A DNA stretch of 64,000 bases from Mucilaginibacter sp. (GTDB lineage: Bacteria > Bacteroidota > Bacteroidia > Sphingobacteriales > Sphingobacteriaceae), in contig NZ_JAQBOC010000049.1 of the NCBI RefSeq assembly GCF_028288225.1, positions 62,001 through 126,000 on the forward strand, in the 5' to 3' direction. Shown here in pieces: positions 17,849 to 27,453 of the stretch (position 1 is its first letter; each line of letters begins with the position of its first letter). The notes below the pieces were generated by a model. That model was not told the DNA's origin. It did not search any database and worked only from the letters and a program-made list of their open reading frames with translations. A program made the translations under genes and the position numbers.

Positions 17849-18982
17849 ATGGAAAATATTTTAATTACTGGTGGGGCCGGGTTTATTGGTACTAACGTTG
17901 CCAGAGAGTTAATTAAACAGGGTTATAACATAACAATACTTGATAATTTTAATCCCCAGATACATGGAGAACGCCAGGAGCTTCCTGAAGACCTAAAAGA
18001 TGCTGTACAGCTGACAATAGGTGATGTTAGCGATAAAGATACTTTTTATAGTGCTTTGAAAGGCAAAGATGCTGTTATCCATTACGCCGCTGAAACAGGC
18101 ACCGGCCAATCAATGTATGATATTTCAAGATATACATTTGTAAACATCCAGGCTACTGCCACTTTGTGTGATTATATTGTTAATGAAGATCATAATATAA
18201 AAACGGTAATTGTTGCTTCATCCAGGTCAATATATGGTGAAGGAAAATATCATTCTGAAACCTATGGGGATGTTTATCCTGCTGCCCGAACCTATAATTC
18301 AGTAAAGGAAACTTTTGAAGTTGTTTGTCCGGTGAGCGGTAATAACAACCTTACAGTTAAAGCTACTGACGAAAATTCAAAGATCCACCCATCGTCTTTT
18401 TATGGTATAACAAAGCAGGTACAGGAGCAGATGATTATCCTGGCCACCAGGCTTAAAAATATTAACGGCTTCGCATTAAGATATCAAAATGTTTACGGGC
18501 CAGGTCAGTCATTAAAAAATCCTTATACAGGGATCTTGTCAATATTTTCAAGATTAGCTTTAAGGGATGAAAAAATAAACGTTTTTGAAGATGGATTGGA
18601 AAGCAGGGATTTTGTTTATATTGATGATGTAGTAAATGCCACGGTAAATTGCCTTAATGAAAAATTGAAGGGACAGCATATATTAAATGTAGGAAGTGGT
18701 GTTGCTACAACAGTTTTGGAAGTTGCTAATGAAATTGTTTCGTATTTAAACAGCAAATCAGAAATCATGGTATCCGGTATTTTTCGTGAAGGGGATATCC
18801 GGCATAATTTTGCCGATTTAAAGCTGGTTGAAAAAACATTGGGCTTTAAACCGGAATGGCAATTTAAAGAAGGTCTTCATAAATTTATCGACTGGGCATT
18901 ACAACAAAACGATATGCCTCAAAATGTCGATGATTATAAAACTTCATTAACAGAGCTTAAGAACAGGGGATTGTTAAAATAA
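17849..18982 (+). CDS. NAD-dependent sugar-nucleotide epimerase, dTDP-L-rhamnose 4-epimerase-like
   Basis: 377-residue extended SDR with GGAGFIGTN near the N-terminus and the catalytic pair Y185/K189 (SSFYGITKQ). The segment AAETGTGQSMYDISRYT matches proteins often annotated as dTDP-L-rhamnose 4-epimerase (WbiB-like), which would give dTDP-6-deoxy-L-talose. That fits with rfbD and rfbA at 46.5-48.3 kb. Alternatives are another NDP-hexose 4-epimerase or dehydratase. Its stop overlaps the next gene by one base. Confidence 0.65.
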   Translation: MENILITGGAGFIGTNVARELIKQGYNITILDNFNPQIHGERQELPEDLKDAVQLTIGDVSDKDTFYSALKGKDAVIHYAAETGTGQSMYDISRYTFVNIQATATLCDYIVNEDHNIKTVIVASSRSIYGEGKYHSETYGDVYPAARTYNSVKETFEVVCPVSGNNNLTVKATDENSKIHPSSFYGITKQVQEQMIILATRLKNINGFALRYQNVYGPGQSLKNPYTGILSIFSRLALRDEKINVFEDGLESRDFVYIDDVVNATVNCLNEKLKGQHILNVGSGVATTVLEVANEIVSYLNSKSEIMVSGIFREGDIRHNFADLKLVEKTLGFKPEWQFKEGLHKFIDWALQQNDMPQNVDDYKTSLTELKNRGLLK

Positions 18983-19938
18983 TGAGTAGTAGTAATTTGC
19001 CGCTTGTAAGCATAGTATTTACCAGCTATAACCACCAAGAATACCTAAAACAAGCTTTAGATAGTTTAATTGATCAAACGTACAAAAATTTTGAAATAAT
19101 AGTAGTTGACGATAATTCAACCGATGGCAGTCAAAAGATCCTGGAGAAGTACAAAGATCATACTAATATATCCCTGCATCTTCTTGAAAAGAATACGGGG
19201 AGTTATGTAAAGGCAAGTAACTACGGCGCTGGTTTTGCCAAAGGTGAATACCTTATGTTTGCCCAATGTGACGACTTTTCGGAGCCACAACAGGTAGAAA
19301 AGATAATGCAGGCATTTTTTGAGCATGATAATGTTGGCGTAGTATACTCAAAAAGTAATTTGGTAGACGAATCCGGGCATGCCTACTCAAATGATTATAC
19401 AGGACGGGAAAAGGCCTTTAAAATAAAGTGCGCAACTGACGCAGTGATCAGCGGGAACGAAATGCGCAGCTTTCTTTCATTTGCATGCGTTATACCTAAT
19501 TTAAGCGCTGCCATATTAAAGAAAGAATTATTTGATAAAGCCGGCAAACTATCTACCGATTATTTAGTAGCTGCCGATTGGGCCTTTTGGTTAGATCTGG
19601 CAGAACGGACAGACTTTTATTACATAACGGAGGCATTAAATAATTTCAGGCAACATTCAACTACTATCAGGAGTAAGATGAAAATAGCAAGGCAGATTGA
19701 GGAAATCTACGCTATATTTTATAAGCACATTAATACATATAACCTGGAACGCAATGACAGGCAGAAACTTAAAACAGGGGCAGGTGCGGTTTGGTTTTGG
19801 TACTTTTTAGAAAATAAAGGCCTGTGGCTGTCAAGTTTTCCCGGCTTATTGAAGAAGACATTTACTTTTGAAAAACTTAATTTTTATTATTTGGGTGCGG
19901 GCTTCTTTAAACATCTGAAAGAACATTTTAACAAATAG
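18982..19938 (+). CDS. GT2-family glycosyltransferase
   Basis: 318 residues with a GT-A fold: LVSIVFTSYNHQEYLKQAL at the N-terminus, VVDDNSTDGS for nucleotide binding, and a metal-binding region around FAQCDDFSEP. It adds one sugar to the lipid-linked repeat unit on the cytoplasmic face. It overlaps the epimerase gene by one base and sits 10 bases before another GT2 gene. Donor and linkage cannot be read from sequence. Confidence 0.82.
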   Translation: MSSSNLPLVSIVFTSYNHQEYLKQALDSLIDQTYKNFEIIVVDDNSTDGSQKILEKYKDHTNISLHLLEKNTGSYVKASNYGAGFAKGEYLMFAQCDDFSEPQQVEKIMQAFFEHDNVGVVYSKSNLVDESGHAYSNDYTGREKAFKIKCATDAVISGNEMRSFLSFACVIPNLSAAILKKELFDKAGKLSTDYLVAADWAFWLDLAERTDFYYITEALNNFRQHSTTIRSKMKIARQIEEIYAIFYKHINTYNLERNDRQKLKTGAGAVWFWYFLENKGLWLSSFPGLLKKTFTFEKLNFYYLGAGFFKHLKEHFNK

Positions 19939-19948
19939 AAATGTAACT

Positions 19949-20851
19949 ATGATTAACGGTTCCACTGTTAACACTTTTACTGTAATTATTCCAACTTTTA
20001 ACAGGGCTGAAAATTTAAACCGGTGCTTAAATTCCCTGGAAATGCAAACCTATAAACAGTTTGAGGTTATAGTGTGCGATGATGGGTCAACTGATAATAC
20101 TAAAGAGATTGTAAGCCGGTATCAAAATAAATTAAACCTTAAATATTTTTATTCGGAAAATTGGGGTGGCCCGGCACGACCAAGGAATCTTGGAATTGAA
20201 AATGCATCCTCAAACTGGATATTTTTTGTTGATTCGGATGATTGCTTTATCGAAACCAAAATAGCATACTTTTCTAAGATGGATCTTGATAATTACGACT
20301 TGATTTATCACGATCTGTATATAATTAAGAATGATAAAATTATAAATACAATTAAATCGCGACAATTAAAGCAAGACGTTTATCACGATTTATTGTTCAA
20401 TCTTAATGCAATTCCAACTTCTTCTGTTTTGGTAAGGACAGATTTGTTAAAGAAAGCCAATGGCTTTAGTGAAGATAAAGCATTAATCGCGGTTGAGGAT
20501 TTTGATCTGTGGCTTAGGTTGTGTGAAAATAATAATATCAGAACCAAATATGTTCCAAAAGCTTTAGGGCGTTATTATCTGGGCGATGATAATATTACAA
20601 CAATTGATCATAAACAAATAGACAGGTTCAAGGTGCTTTATAAACCATATATTGATAGGGCAAATAACAAGAACACATTAAATAAGATAAAGGGTGCTTT
20701 AAATTACCAGGTCGGTAGGATCCATGCTTTAAATTCAGACATTAGCAATGCAAAGGCCTATTTACTAAAGGCATTAAGAGGAGGAAGTAACATAATAAAA
20801 TTGAAAGCTATTTACCAATTAATAAGCTTATTAAAAAACAAGCATAAATAG
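19949..20851 (+). CDS. GT2-family glycosyltransferase
   Basis: 300 residues. TVIIPTFNRAENLNRCLNSL opens the GT-A domain, VCDDGSTDNT follows, and FFVDSDDCF carries the DxD-like metal site. The C-terminal 60 residues are helical. The stop TAG shares its last base with the GTG start of the polymerase gene. Its role is addition of a repeat-unit sugar; the specific sugar is unknown. Confidence 0.82.
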   Translation: MINGSTVNTFTVIIPTFNRAENLNRCLNSLEMQTYKQFEVIVCDDGSTDNTKEIVSRYQNKLNLKYFYSENWGGPARPRNLGIENASSNWIFFVDSDDCFIETKIAYFSKMDLDNYDLIYHDLYIIKNDKIINTIKSRQLKQDVYHDLLFNLNAIPTSSVLVRTDLLKKANGFSEDKALIAVEDFDLWLRLCENNNIRTKYVPKALGRYYLGDDNITTIDHKQIDRFKVLYKPYIDRANNKNTLNKIKGALNYQVGRIHALNSDISNAKAYLLKALRGGSNIIKLKAIYQLISLLKNKHK

Positions 20852-22035
20852 TGAAAAAAGCATTCATAGTAGTAATTTCATTCTATTTGGGTTTTCATTT
20901 TATAATACCCGAACTGTATTCCTATTTTGTTGATAATGTACATGTTTATTCTGACCTTGTAGATAAAGCTGCAAGCAATAAAGCATTTTGGATCAATATT
21001 ATCCCCGTGGGCTTAGTTGGTTTGACTATATATTTTCTTCCTAATAAGGATTATTTTATACCACCTGCAATTCAAAATGGTGCCGCTACTGAGCTTTTTT
21101 ATATTGCAATGGCCTATAAGGCGTTTTTTATAATCATGGTTGGTGGTTTTTCAGGATTAATTTCGGGTGAAATGTCGGGTGCATTTTTGAATTATATCAA
21201 CCTTTTTTTAAGCCCGATAAAATTATTAATGTGCGCTTTGTTTTTACAGAAGAAGAAGTCATCTGCGTTAATAATGATATTAACCTTTATTGTTGTATCC
21301 ACGCTTGCAGGCAGCCGGAGCGCAATTTTAAGTGTATTCACTACTTTTTTAATAGGGATAGCTTTTGAGAATTTTAATTACTACAAAAGGAAAATATTTT
21401 TATTTCTAAAATATGCATTTATCATTTCGCCGATCCTTTTTATTTATGCCACTCAATTAAGATACGGCGCTGATTATATAGATTATAAAACAATAGGTAA
21501 CTTAATTATGGGACGGGTTTCTTTTATTGAGCTCGGGATGATCCCTATTCATTATTATGATGGCGGCGGCTTAGACCTATCTCTATTTTATGAAAAATAC
21601 GGATTTATTCACCAAACAAAACTGATTATTGATTCATTAATACCCGGAGATATATTTGGTTTTGATGTTATGCCAAATAATTATTTCAGGTCAATTTTCA
21701 TGGGCTATACTGAAGAATTTGTAACGCAAAATTACATGTCAATGAACATTACTTTGCCGGTATACTTTTATATGCTTTTTGGATATTTAGGTGTGTTTTT
21801 TACATATATATATTTAATGTGCTATTTTTTTGTTTGCTACATGCTTAGAAAATTCCCCTTTGTAGTATTGCTTTTATTAGCAACATTATATGAAACATTA
21901 TTATATTTTGATTGGGTAATGGTTTTTACCCAATTTTTCACAGGTGTGTTAACAATATTGGTTTTAAAGGGATATATAGTAGTACGCGAATCATTTAAAC
22001 GGGAAGTAAAAAAGGTGCATGAACAAACAAATTAG
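20851..22035 (+). CDS. Wzy-like polysaccharide polymerase
   Basis: 394 residues with about 10 predicted membrane helices and a large extracytoplasmic loop after the middle (YYDGGGLDLSLFYEKYGFIHQ), the layout of Wzy O-unit polymerases. STLAGSRSAILSVF resembles the RSA-type segment common in these proteins. The start is GTG at 20851, overlapping the previous stop by one base. Wzy proteins vary greatly, so the call rests on topology and the place between glycosyltransferase genes. Confidence 0.75.
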   Translation: MKKAFIVVISFYLGFHFIIPELYSYFVDNVHVYSDLVDKAASNKAFWINIIPVGLVGLTIYFLPNKDYFIPPAIQNGAATELFYIAMAYKAFFIIMVGGFSGLISGEMSGAFLNYINLFLSPIKLLMCALFLQKKKSSALIMILTFIVVSTLAGSRSAILSVFTTFLIGIAFENFNYYKRKIFLFLKYAFIISPILFIYATQLRYGADYIDYKTIGNLIMGRVSFIELGMIPIHYYDGGGLDLSLFYEKYGFIHQTKLIIDSLIPGDIFGFDVMPNNYFRSIFMGYTEEFVTQNYMSMNITLPVYFYMLFGYLGVFFTYIYLMCYFFVCYMLRKFPFVVLLLLATLYETLLYFDWVMVFTQFFTGVLTILVLKGYIVVRESFKREVKKVHEQTN

Positions 22036-22864
22036 TTTGATAATACCTACTTATGGCAGGTATGAAGAAGTAGGAAAATTGCTGGAAACTTTAAAGAACC
22101 AGGACTGTAATAAAGATGATTTTGAAGTAATAATTGTTGATCAGAATGATAAAATTGATTTAACTCCAATAACCAACCTGTATCTCAATGAATTGAATTT
22201 GATACATTATAAAACACCGGTTAAGGGAATAGCAAATGCTAAAAACAAGGGCATTGAATTATCATCAGCACCAAATATAACTTTTCCTGATGATGATTGT
22301 ACCTATTATCCAAATACGATAACAATTGCATTGAATTTTCTGAAATCGCGCCCTGATGCTGATGTTGTATACGGGCGATTATATGATAGAGATGCCAGGA
22401 AAAACATTATGAGGAGCTGGCCGGTGTTTGAAAAACAAGTAACCATTTTTAACTTTCACTATACTTACTCGGCCATTACTGCATTTATACGAAAAAACGC
22501 CATTAGGTTTGATACAAATTTTGGAGTCGGATCATCATACGGAGTGGGGGAGGAATTAGATTACTTGCTTCAAACATTTAAATTAAAATTAAATAGCATT
22601 TATACACCTTTAATTGATATTTGGCACCCGCAGATAAATCCGGATGTAATGACCCCCGAAAAGGTATATTACTATGCAAAAGGCTACGGGGCTATTTGTA
22701 AAAAACATTTAAGCTTTATTATGTTTTTTACGTTTCTAACGTCCAATCTTTTTCAAATTCTGCAAATTGTAAAGTCATTATTATTATTTAACAACAAATT
22801 TGCGTACAAAAGGTGGCTTGCCCTTAAAGGGCGTATTGTGGGCTTTAATAGTTTTAAATCGTAA
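22019..22864 (+). CDS. GT2-family glycosyltransferase
   Basis: 281 residues, GT-A fold: ISLIIPTYGRYEEVGKLLETL, VVDQNDK-like nucleotide site (IIVDQNDKID) and metal motif FPDDDCTYY. The gene starts 17 bases inside the polymerase gene, so it is likely coupled to it. A hydrophobic stretch near the C-terminus (FIMFFTFLTSNLFQIL) may anchor it to the membrane. Donor and acceptor are unknown. Confidence 0.8.
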   Translation: MNKQISLIIPTYGRYEEVGKLLETLKNQDCNKDDFEVIIVDQNDKIDLTPITNLYLNELNLIHYKTPVKGIANAKNKGIELSSAPNITFPDDDCTYYPNTITIALNFLKSRPDADVVYGRLYDRDARKNIMRSWPVFEKQVTIFNFHYTYSAITAFIRKNAIRFDTNFGVGSSYGVGEELDYLLQTFKLKLNSIYTPLIDIWHPQINPDVMTPEKVYYYAKGYGAICKKHLSFIMFFTFLTSNLFQILQIVKSLLLFNNKFAYKRWLALKGRIVGFNSFKS

Positions 22865-22921
22865 ATTTTACATCCCCGGCATTACACCTGTTTATAGAAT
22901 ATAGAATAAATTATATTTTCA

Positions 22922-23695
22922 ATGAAATACCAATTGACAGCGACAATTGTTCTATACAAAAATGAGCGCGATATATTAGATGAGGCAATTAATAGCTTTT
23001 TAAATACCGGTTTAAATGTGAAGCTATTTTTAGTTGATAACTCCCCTACAGATCAGCTTAAAGACATAAATGGCGATATTAGAACTGAATATATTTTTAA
23101 TCCATCTAATCCTGGTTTTGGCGCTGCTCACAACCTTATTATGAAGGATGTTTGGGAAATTTCAGAATACCATATTGTTTTAAACCCGGATGTATACTTT
23201 GAACCGGGGACGCTCGAAAAGCTATATAACTTTATGGAGGCTAACAAAAACGTTGGCCATGTGATGCCCAAAGTTTTATATGCCAATGGAGAAATACAAT
23301 ATTTATGCAAAAATAATCCTAAACCGTTTGATCTTTTTGTAAGAAGATTTTTACCGGGACCATTAAAGAAATATTTTAAAGTAAGGATGGAGAAGTATGA
23401 GTATAGAGATAGGGACTATAATGAAATGATTTTGAACGTGCCTTATTTATCCGGTTGCTTTATGTTTTTAAGAACGGAGACACTAAAAAAAGTAGGCTTA
23501 TTTGATGACAGAATATTTATGTACATAGAGGATGCTGACTTAACAAGGCGATTTCTTAAAGTATCAAATACAGCATATTTTCCACAAGCTGCTATTTTTC
23601 ATCATTTTGCAAAAGGTTCACATAAAAGTTGGAGGCTAACCTGGTATTCAATACATGGCGCAATAATATATTTCAATAAATGGGGGTGGTTATAG
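22922..23695 (+). CDS. GT2-family glycosyltransferase, rhamnosyltransferase-like
   Basis: 257 residues. TATIVLYKNERDILDEAINS opens the fold; PSNPGFGAAHN and LNPDVYFEPGTL are hallmarks of the RfbF/WcaE-like rhamnosyltransferase branch, and FMYIEDADLTRR is the acceptor-side motif. A dTDP-rhamnose or 6-deoxytalose donor would fit the epimerase and rfb genes in this window, but that is inference. A 57-base spacer precedes it. Confidence 0.78.
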   Translation: MKYQLTATIVLYKNERDILDEAINSFLNTGLNVKLFLVDNSPTDQLKDINGDIRTEYIFNPSNPGFGAAHNLIMKDVWEISEYHIVLNPDVYFEPGTLEKLYNFMEANKNVGHVMPKVLYANGEIQYLCKNNPKPFDLFVRRFLPGPLKKYFKVRMEKYEYRDRDYNEMILNVPYLSGCFMFLRTETLKKVGLFDDRIFMYIEDADLTRRFLKVSNTAYFPQAAIFHHFAKGSHKSWRLTWYSIHGAIIYFNKWGWL

Positions 23696-23744
23696 ACGTA
23701 TTTAATTATATTTTAAATACAAGTAATAGCTTATAAACTACAAA

Positions 23745-24641
23745 ATGGGTAATATTTTAATGACAGGTTCCACAGGTTTTTTGGGGAAGCACATTCTTAA
23801 TAAAAACAGAAATGAGGTCACAACTTTGGGGCGTAAAAACTGTGATATTTTAAGTGATTTTGTAAATGATCCTTATTTAACGATTAAGGACAGCTATGAA
23901 ACAATAATCCATGCAGCCGGGAAAGCACACTCAATACCGGTTACTGATGAGCAAAAGAAAGAATTTTACGATATAAATGTTCAGGGGACTAAAAATTTAT
24001 TAAATGGCATAGAACGCGCCCCTTCACTACCAAAAGCTTTTGTTTTTATTAGTAGTGTAGCAGTTTACGGTAAGGAAACCGGGCACCTTATTAATGAAGA
24101 TACACCTTTATTAGCAGCTGATCCTTATGGAGATAGTAAAGTTGAGGCTGAGAAGCTCATTTTGAACTGGTGCACTAAAAATAATATCACTTGTACAATA
24201 TTAAGACTCCCCCTGTTAGCCGGCCCAAATCCTCCAGGTAATTTGGAATCTATAATTAAAGGAATTAAAGCAGGTTATTATTTTAATATTGATGGTGGAA
24301 AGGCTAAAAAAAGTATAGTTTTAGCTACTGATGTAGCCAGTATAATCACGGTAGTTTCAAAAATAGGAGGAATATATAATTTGACTGATCGTTACCATCC
24401 TGATTTTTCAGAACTATCTCAATCCATTGCCAAACAAATGGGAAAATCTAAACCTTTAAACATTCCTGGGTGGTTCGCAAAAATACTGGCAAGGTCAGGA
24501 GATCTGATAGGCTCCAAATTCCCAATAGACTCTAAAAGGCTACAAAAGATCACCTCAGACCTTACTTTTGATGATTCAAGAGCTGTTTCAAAATTTAATT
24601 GGAACCCTGAGCGTGTTTTGGACGGGTTTAAAATTATTTAA
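23745..24641 (+). CDS. NAD-dependent epimerase/reductase, probable UDP-4-keto-sugar reductase (WbpV-like)
   Basis: 298-residue extended SDR with MTGSTGFLGKHIL at the N-terminus, SSVAVYG and YGDSKVEAE (YxxxK) in the catalytic part. Proteins of this size beside a WecA-type transferase and a WbpM-type dehydratase usually reduce UDP-2-acetamido-2,6-dideoxy-4-ketohexose to UDP-QuiNAc or UDP-FucNAc. Both partners lie downstream at 26,321 and 27,454. The product configuration is not visible. Confidence 0.65.
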   Translation: MGNILMTGSTGFLGKHILNKNRNEVTTLGRKNCDILSDFVNDPYLTIKDSYETIIHAAGKAHSIPVTDEQKKEFYDINVQGTKNLLNGIERAPSLPKAFVFISSVAVYGKETGHLINEDTPLLAADPYGDSKVEAEKLILNWCTKNNITCTILRLPLLAGPNPPGNLESIIKGIKAGYYFNIDGGKAKKSIVLATDVASIITVVSKIGGIYNLTDRYHPDFSELSQSIAKQMGKSKPLNIPGWFAKILARSGDLIGSKFPIDSKRLQKITSDLTFDDSRAVSKFNWNPERVLDGFKII

Positions 24642-24708
24642 TTAAACCAATTGAAAAAAAAAACGTCTGAAAAAAGAAAAATCAAATTGCGGAAACCATA
24701 ATCAATAA

Positions 24709-24780
24709 GAATTGTTACCGAATTGTTACTTAGTTATACGTGTATAAATCCAATCAATAAATGTAAATTTTACATTTATT
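24709..24780. promoter_or_regulatory. Operator-like tandem repeat and 25-bp palindrome
   Basis: Two copies of GAATTGTTAC stand in tandem at 24,709-24,718 and 24,720-24,729 (period 11, one helical turn). A perfect palindrome with 12-base arms around a single central T occupies 24,756-24,780 (arm AATAAATGTAAA). It ends 34 bases before the start of the secreted glycosidase-like gene. Such a pairing suggests binding sites for one or two dimeric regulators. No regulator gene is seen nearby. Confidence 0.4.
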
Positions 24781-24814
24781 AAGAATATTTTAGAAGTTTA
24801 ATCAATCTATTTAA

Positions 24815-26134
24815 ATGAAATACAAATTTATAGTACCCCTCATTGTATTTATATTATTTTGCCAGGCAGGATATTCACAATGGTATAATGAAAAATTTCA
24901 AATCGGTAGCTTCGCAGACCCCCGGGTTTCGCGGGATAATAACCGGACAAAAGATTCCATATCATTTAATTTGTTTAAAGCTGCACGCTTTAATTTGTTA
25001 ACAGGCCCTCAATATTATAATGGTGCGCAAGATTTTAGTTTAATGGATAAAACACTTGATCTGGCTGCAAAGTATAATCTTCACTTGATGGTAATAGATA
25101 GCAAGTTGAGTGTTACTAATGATAATTTTTCCAATGACGATGCTCAAAAGATCGTTTCACATTTTAAAACTATTGATGCAAAAAAAAGAAACGCAATTGG
25201 AGGTTATAGCTTCGGCGGCGAGTTTCCTTTGGCCAAAGCTGCTCAGGTAAAAAAATGGACTAATTATTTTAAAAACAATGACCCTGACAAGCCTGCTTTT
25301 GTTTATTTGTTGCCAAATTATGGGTTTAATAGCCGAAGTGCCTATGAACAATACCTCGACGGATATTTGAACGATCAGGATGCCGGTAACAGGCCTCAAA
25401 TTGTTGCATATGATTACTACCCATTCCTCTCCCCGGCAATAATGTCATCGTATTTTTATAATTTAGGAATTATTAAGAAAAAAGCTGCAGGCAGGCCGGT
25501 TTGGTATTATATTCAATCAACTACAAAAAAAACGTTACCTGATATTACAGACTATCAACTTAAGTTTATGGCGTATTGTCCGCTAGCTTATGGGTCAAAG
25601 GGCGCAATATATTATACCTATGAGAGCATTCCTGATCATTATGGATTAAACTATTATGCCGCACTGATAAACACGTATGGGAATCCTACAAAAAAATATT
25701 ACACAGCAAAAATTATTAACTATTATCTTTCCTCAATAGCCGGGCCAATTATCATGGAAAATAGGTGCGTTGGAACTTACCATGTATCAAATGATCCGAC
25801 TAATGAAAATATTCCTGACAATTATATATTGACAGGTAGAAACAAGTACGTAAGAAGCGTAAGTGACAAAAACATATTGATTGGTGTATTTAAAGATCAA
25901 CAATCCAGTAAATATTATCTTATGCTAATCAATAAATCCTCAAATGACTTATCTGATATTAAAATTTCTGTTCCCGGCAATAAATCTGTTACTGCTTTCC
26001 CGGGATCAGATAATTATCGTGGTGGCATGACTAAAACCCAGCTATCTACTACTAACGACAGAAAAAAAACCACAACTAATTTTAATTTAGAAAAAATTCC
26101 AGGAGGAGAAATGGCTATAGTAGAGGTAGATTAA
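24815..26134 (+). CDS. Secreted glycoside hydrolase-like protein
   Basis: 439 residues with a signal peptide (LIVFILFCQAGYS then Q, cut near residue 22). The middle reads like a TIM-barrel glycosidase: ARFNLLTGPQYYN, LHLMVIDSKLS, AIGGYSFGGEFPL with a candidate acid/base Glu, and IVAYDYYPF. The last 90 residues look like a beta-sandwich (YLMLINKSSNDLSDIKISVPG). I cannot assign a GH family. Inside a polymer cluster it may trim or release the polysaccharide in the periplasm or outside the cell. Repeats at 24,709-24,780 precede it and a strong hairpin follows. Confidence 0.6.
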   Translation: MKYKFIVPLIVFILFCQAGYSQWYNEKFQIGSFADPRVSRDNNRTKDSISFNLFKAARFNLLTGPQYYNGAQDFSLMDKTLDLAAKYNLHLMVIDSKLSVTNDNFSNDDAQKIVSHFKTIDAKKRNAIGGYSFGGEFPLAKAAQVKKWTNYFKNNDPDKPAFVYLLPNYGFNSRSAYEQYLDGYLNDQDAGNRPQIVAYDYYPFLSPAIMSSYFYNLGIIKKKAAGRPVWYYIQSTTKKTLPDITDYQLKFMAYCPLAYGSKGAIYYTYESIPDHYGLNYYAALINTYGNPTKKYYTAKIINYYLSSIAGPIIMENRCVGTYHVSNDPTNENIPDNYILTGRNKYVRSVSDKNILIGVFKDQQSSKYYLMLINKSSNDLSDIKISVPGNKSVTAFPGSDNYRGGMTKTQLSTTNDRKKTTTNFNLEKIPGGEMAIVEVD

Positions 26135-26256
26135 CTCTGTAATAATTTGCATCACCCATTTTGCATTTTCCTTTAAGTGTAATTTTCAGTTATAACCAAA
26201 TTTAAATTTCACCATTTGGCTTAAGAGGAATTCTCTCCAAATTTCAGATTGATTAT

Positions 26257-26291
26257 AAATTACGGCTAATTCATTTAATTAGCCGTAATTT
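26257..26291 (+). terminator. Perfect 15-bp inverted repeat hairpin
   Basis: AAATTACGGCTAATT at 26,257-26,271 is followed after 5 bases by its exact reverse complement at 26,277-26,291. A T-rich stretch (ATTATTTTTTT) begins about 11 bases further on. It could end transcription of the glycosidase-like gene, or be an attenuator or RNA structure in the leader of the priming transferase gene, which starts 29 bases later. Confidence 0.5.
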
Positions 26292-26320
26292 GCGGTGCTA
26301 ATTATTTTTTTAAACCTTGC

Positions 26321-27292
26321 ATGAATATATTTTTGCTTTTACTTTTTTTTCTGGTACTATTCGGCGTTGAACTAATTTATTTCCAAATAGCCGACAGGTA
26401 CAATATTATCGATCATCCAAACCATCGTAGTTCACACACTAAAGTAACAATAAGAGGGGGAGGTATAATTTTTAGTATTGCATTATTGTTAGGTCCTTTA
26501 TATTTTGGCTGGGAATACAAGTACTTTCTTGCCGGGCTTTGTTTAATTAGTTTAATTAGTTTTATTGACGACGTTAGACCAATAAGAAAAAGAATCAGGA
26601 TAGTTTTCCATTTAATTGCAGTTGCTTTATTATTTCAGCAGCTGCATGTTTATGATCTGGCATTTTATTGGATAATTTTGGGTTTCATATTGTTTATCGG
26701 GACAATAAATGCCGTTAATTTTATGGATGGAATTAATGGTATTACCGGTGGTTACAGCCTGGTAACATTGCTTACTTTGTGGTACATTAATGAGAACATA
26801 ATTTTATTTACAGATGAAAAGCTTCTTGTAATAAGCATTATTGCAGTGTTGGTTTTTAATTTTTTTAATTTCAGAATTAAAGCTAAGTGTTTTGCAGGTG
26901 ATGTAGGAAGTGTGAGCATTGCATTTATTATGCTTTTTTTTCTTTTACAATTAATTATTAAAACAAATGACCTTAATTATTTGCTATTATTATTAATTTA
27001 TGGCTTGGATTCAACTACAACAATTGTATTCAGGATTTTAAGAAAAGAAAATATTACGGAAGCACACAGAAGTCATTTGTATCAATTTTTGGTTAATGAA
27101 AAAAAGGCTTCACATTTAATGGTTGCTGCATTGTATATGGTTGTGCAGGCAATTATAAATGTTTTATTAATATGTTTTTTACCAAAATCTCCTGTAAACT
27201 TTGTTTTAGCAATGGTATCTGCAACATTGATATTTGTTTTAATTCGTTTAAAACTCGAAGGAAAACGACGGCTTTTTAATATTGAAAAGTAG
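26321..27292 (+). CDS. Polyprenyl-phosphate N-acetylhexosamine-1-phosphate transferase, WecA/WbpL-like
   Basis: 323 residues with about 10-11 membrane helices. Motifs of the WecA/MraY superfamily are present: DHPNHRSSHT and RGGG near the N-terminus, DDVRPIRKR (Mg-binding Asp pair), NFMDGINGI, FAGDVGS and EAHRSHLYQ. The enzyme moves a HexNAc-1-phosphate from UDP to undecaprenyl phosphate and so starts the repeat unit. The dehydratase gene at 27,454 and the reductase gene at 23,745 suggest UDP-QuiNAc or UDP-FucNAc as donor. A second, unrelated priming enzyme is at 54,869. Confidence 0.85.
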   Translation: MNIFLLLLFFLVLFGVELIYFQIADRYNIIDHPNHRSSHTKVTIRGGGIIFSIALLLGPLYFGWEYKYFLAGLCLISLISFIDDVRPIRKRIRIVFHLIAVALLFQQLHVYDLAFYWIILGFILFIGTINAVNFMDGINGITGGYSLVTLLTLWYINENIILFTDEKLLVISIIAVLVFNFFNFRIKAKCFAGDVGSVSIAFIMLFFLLQLIIKTNDLNYLLLLLIYGLDSTTTIVFRILRKENITEAHRSHLYQFLVNEKKASHLMVAALYMVVQAIINVLLICFLPKSPVNFVLAMVSATLIFVLIRLKLEGKRRLFNIEK

Positions 27293-27453
27293 TTTATTTC
27301 AATTAATATATAAATACAGTGTTTAGTTGATTACTTTTGTTAAGAAAGCGATTTGTTATTATTAATCAATTACCTTGATATAATGACTGATTTGATGATT
27401 GAATTAGCCTATTGATAACTTATTTAAGTAATTTGTAGTTTTATATTTTTACC

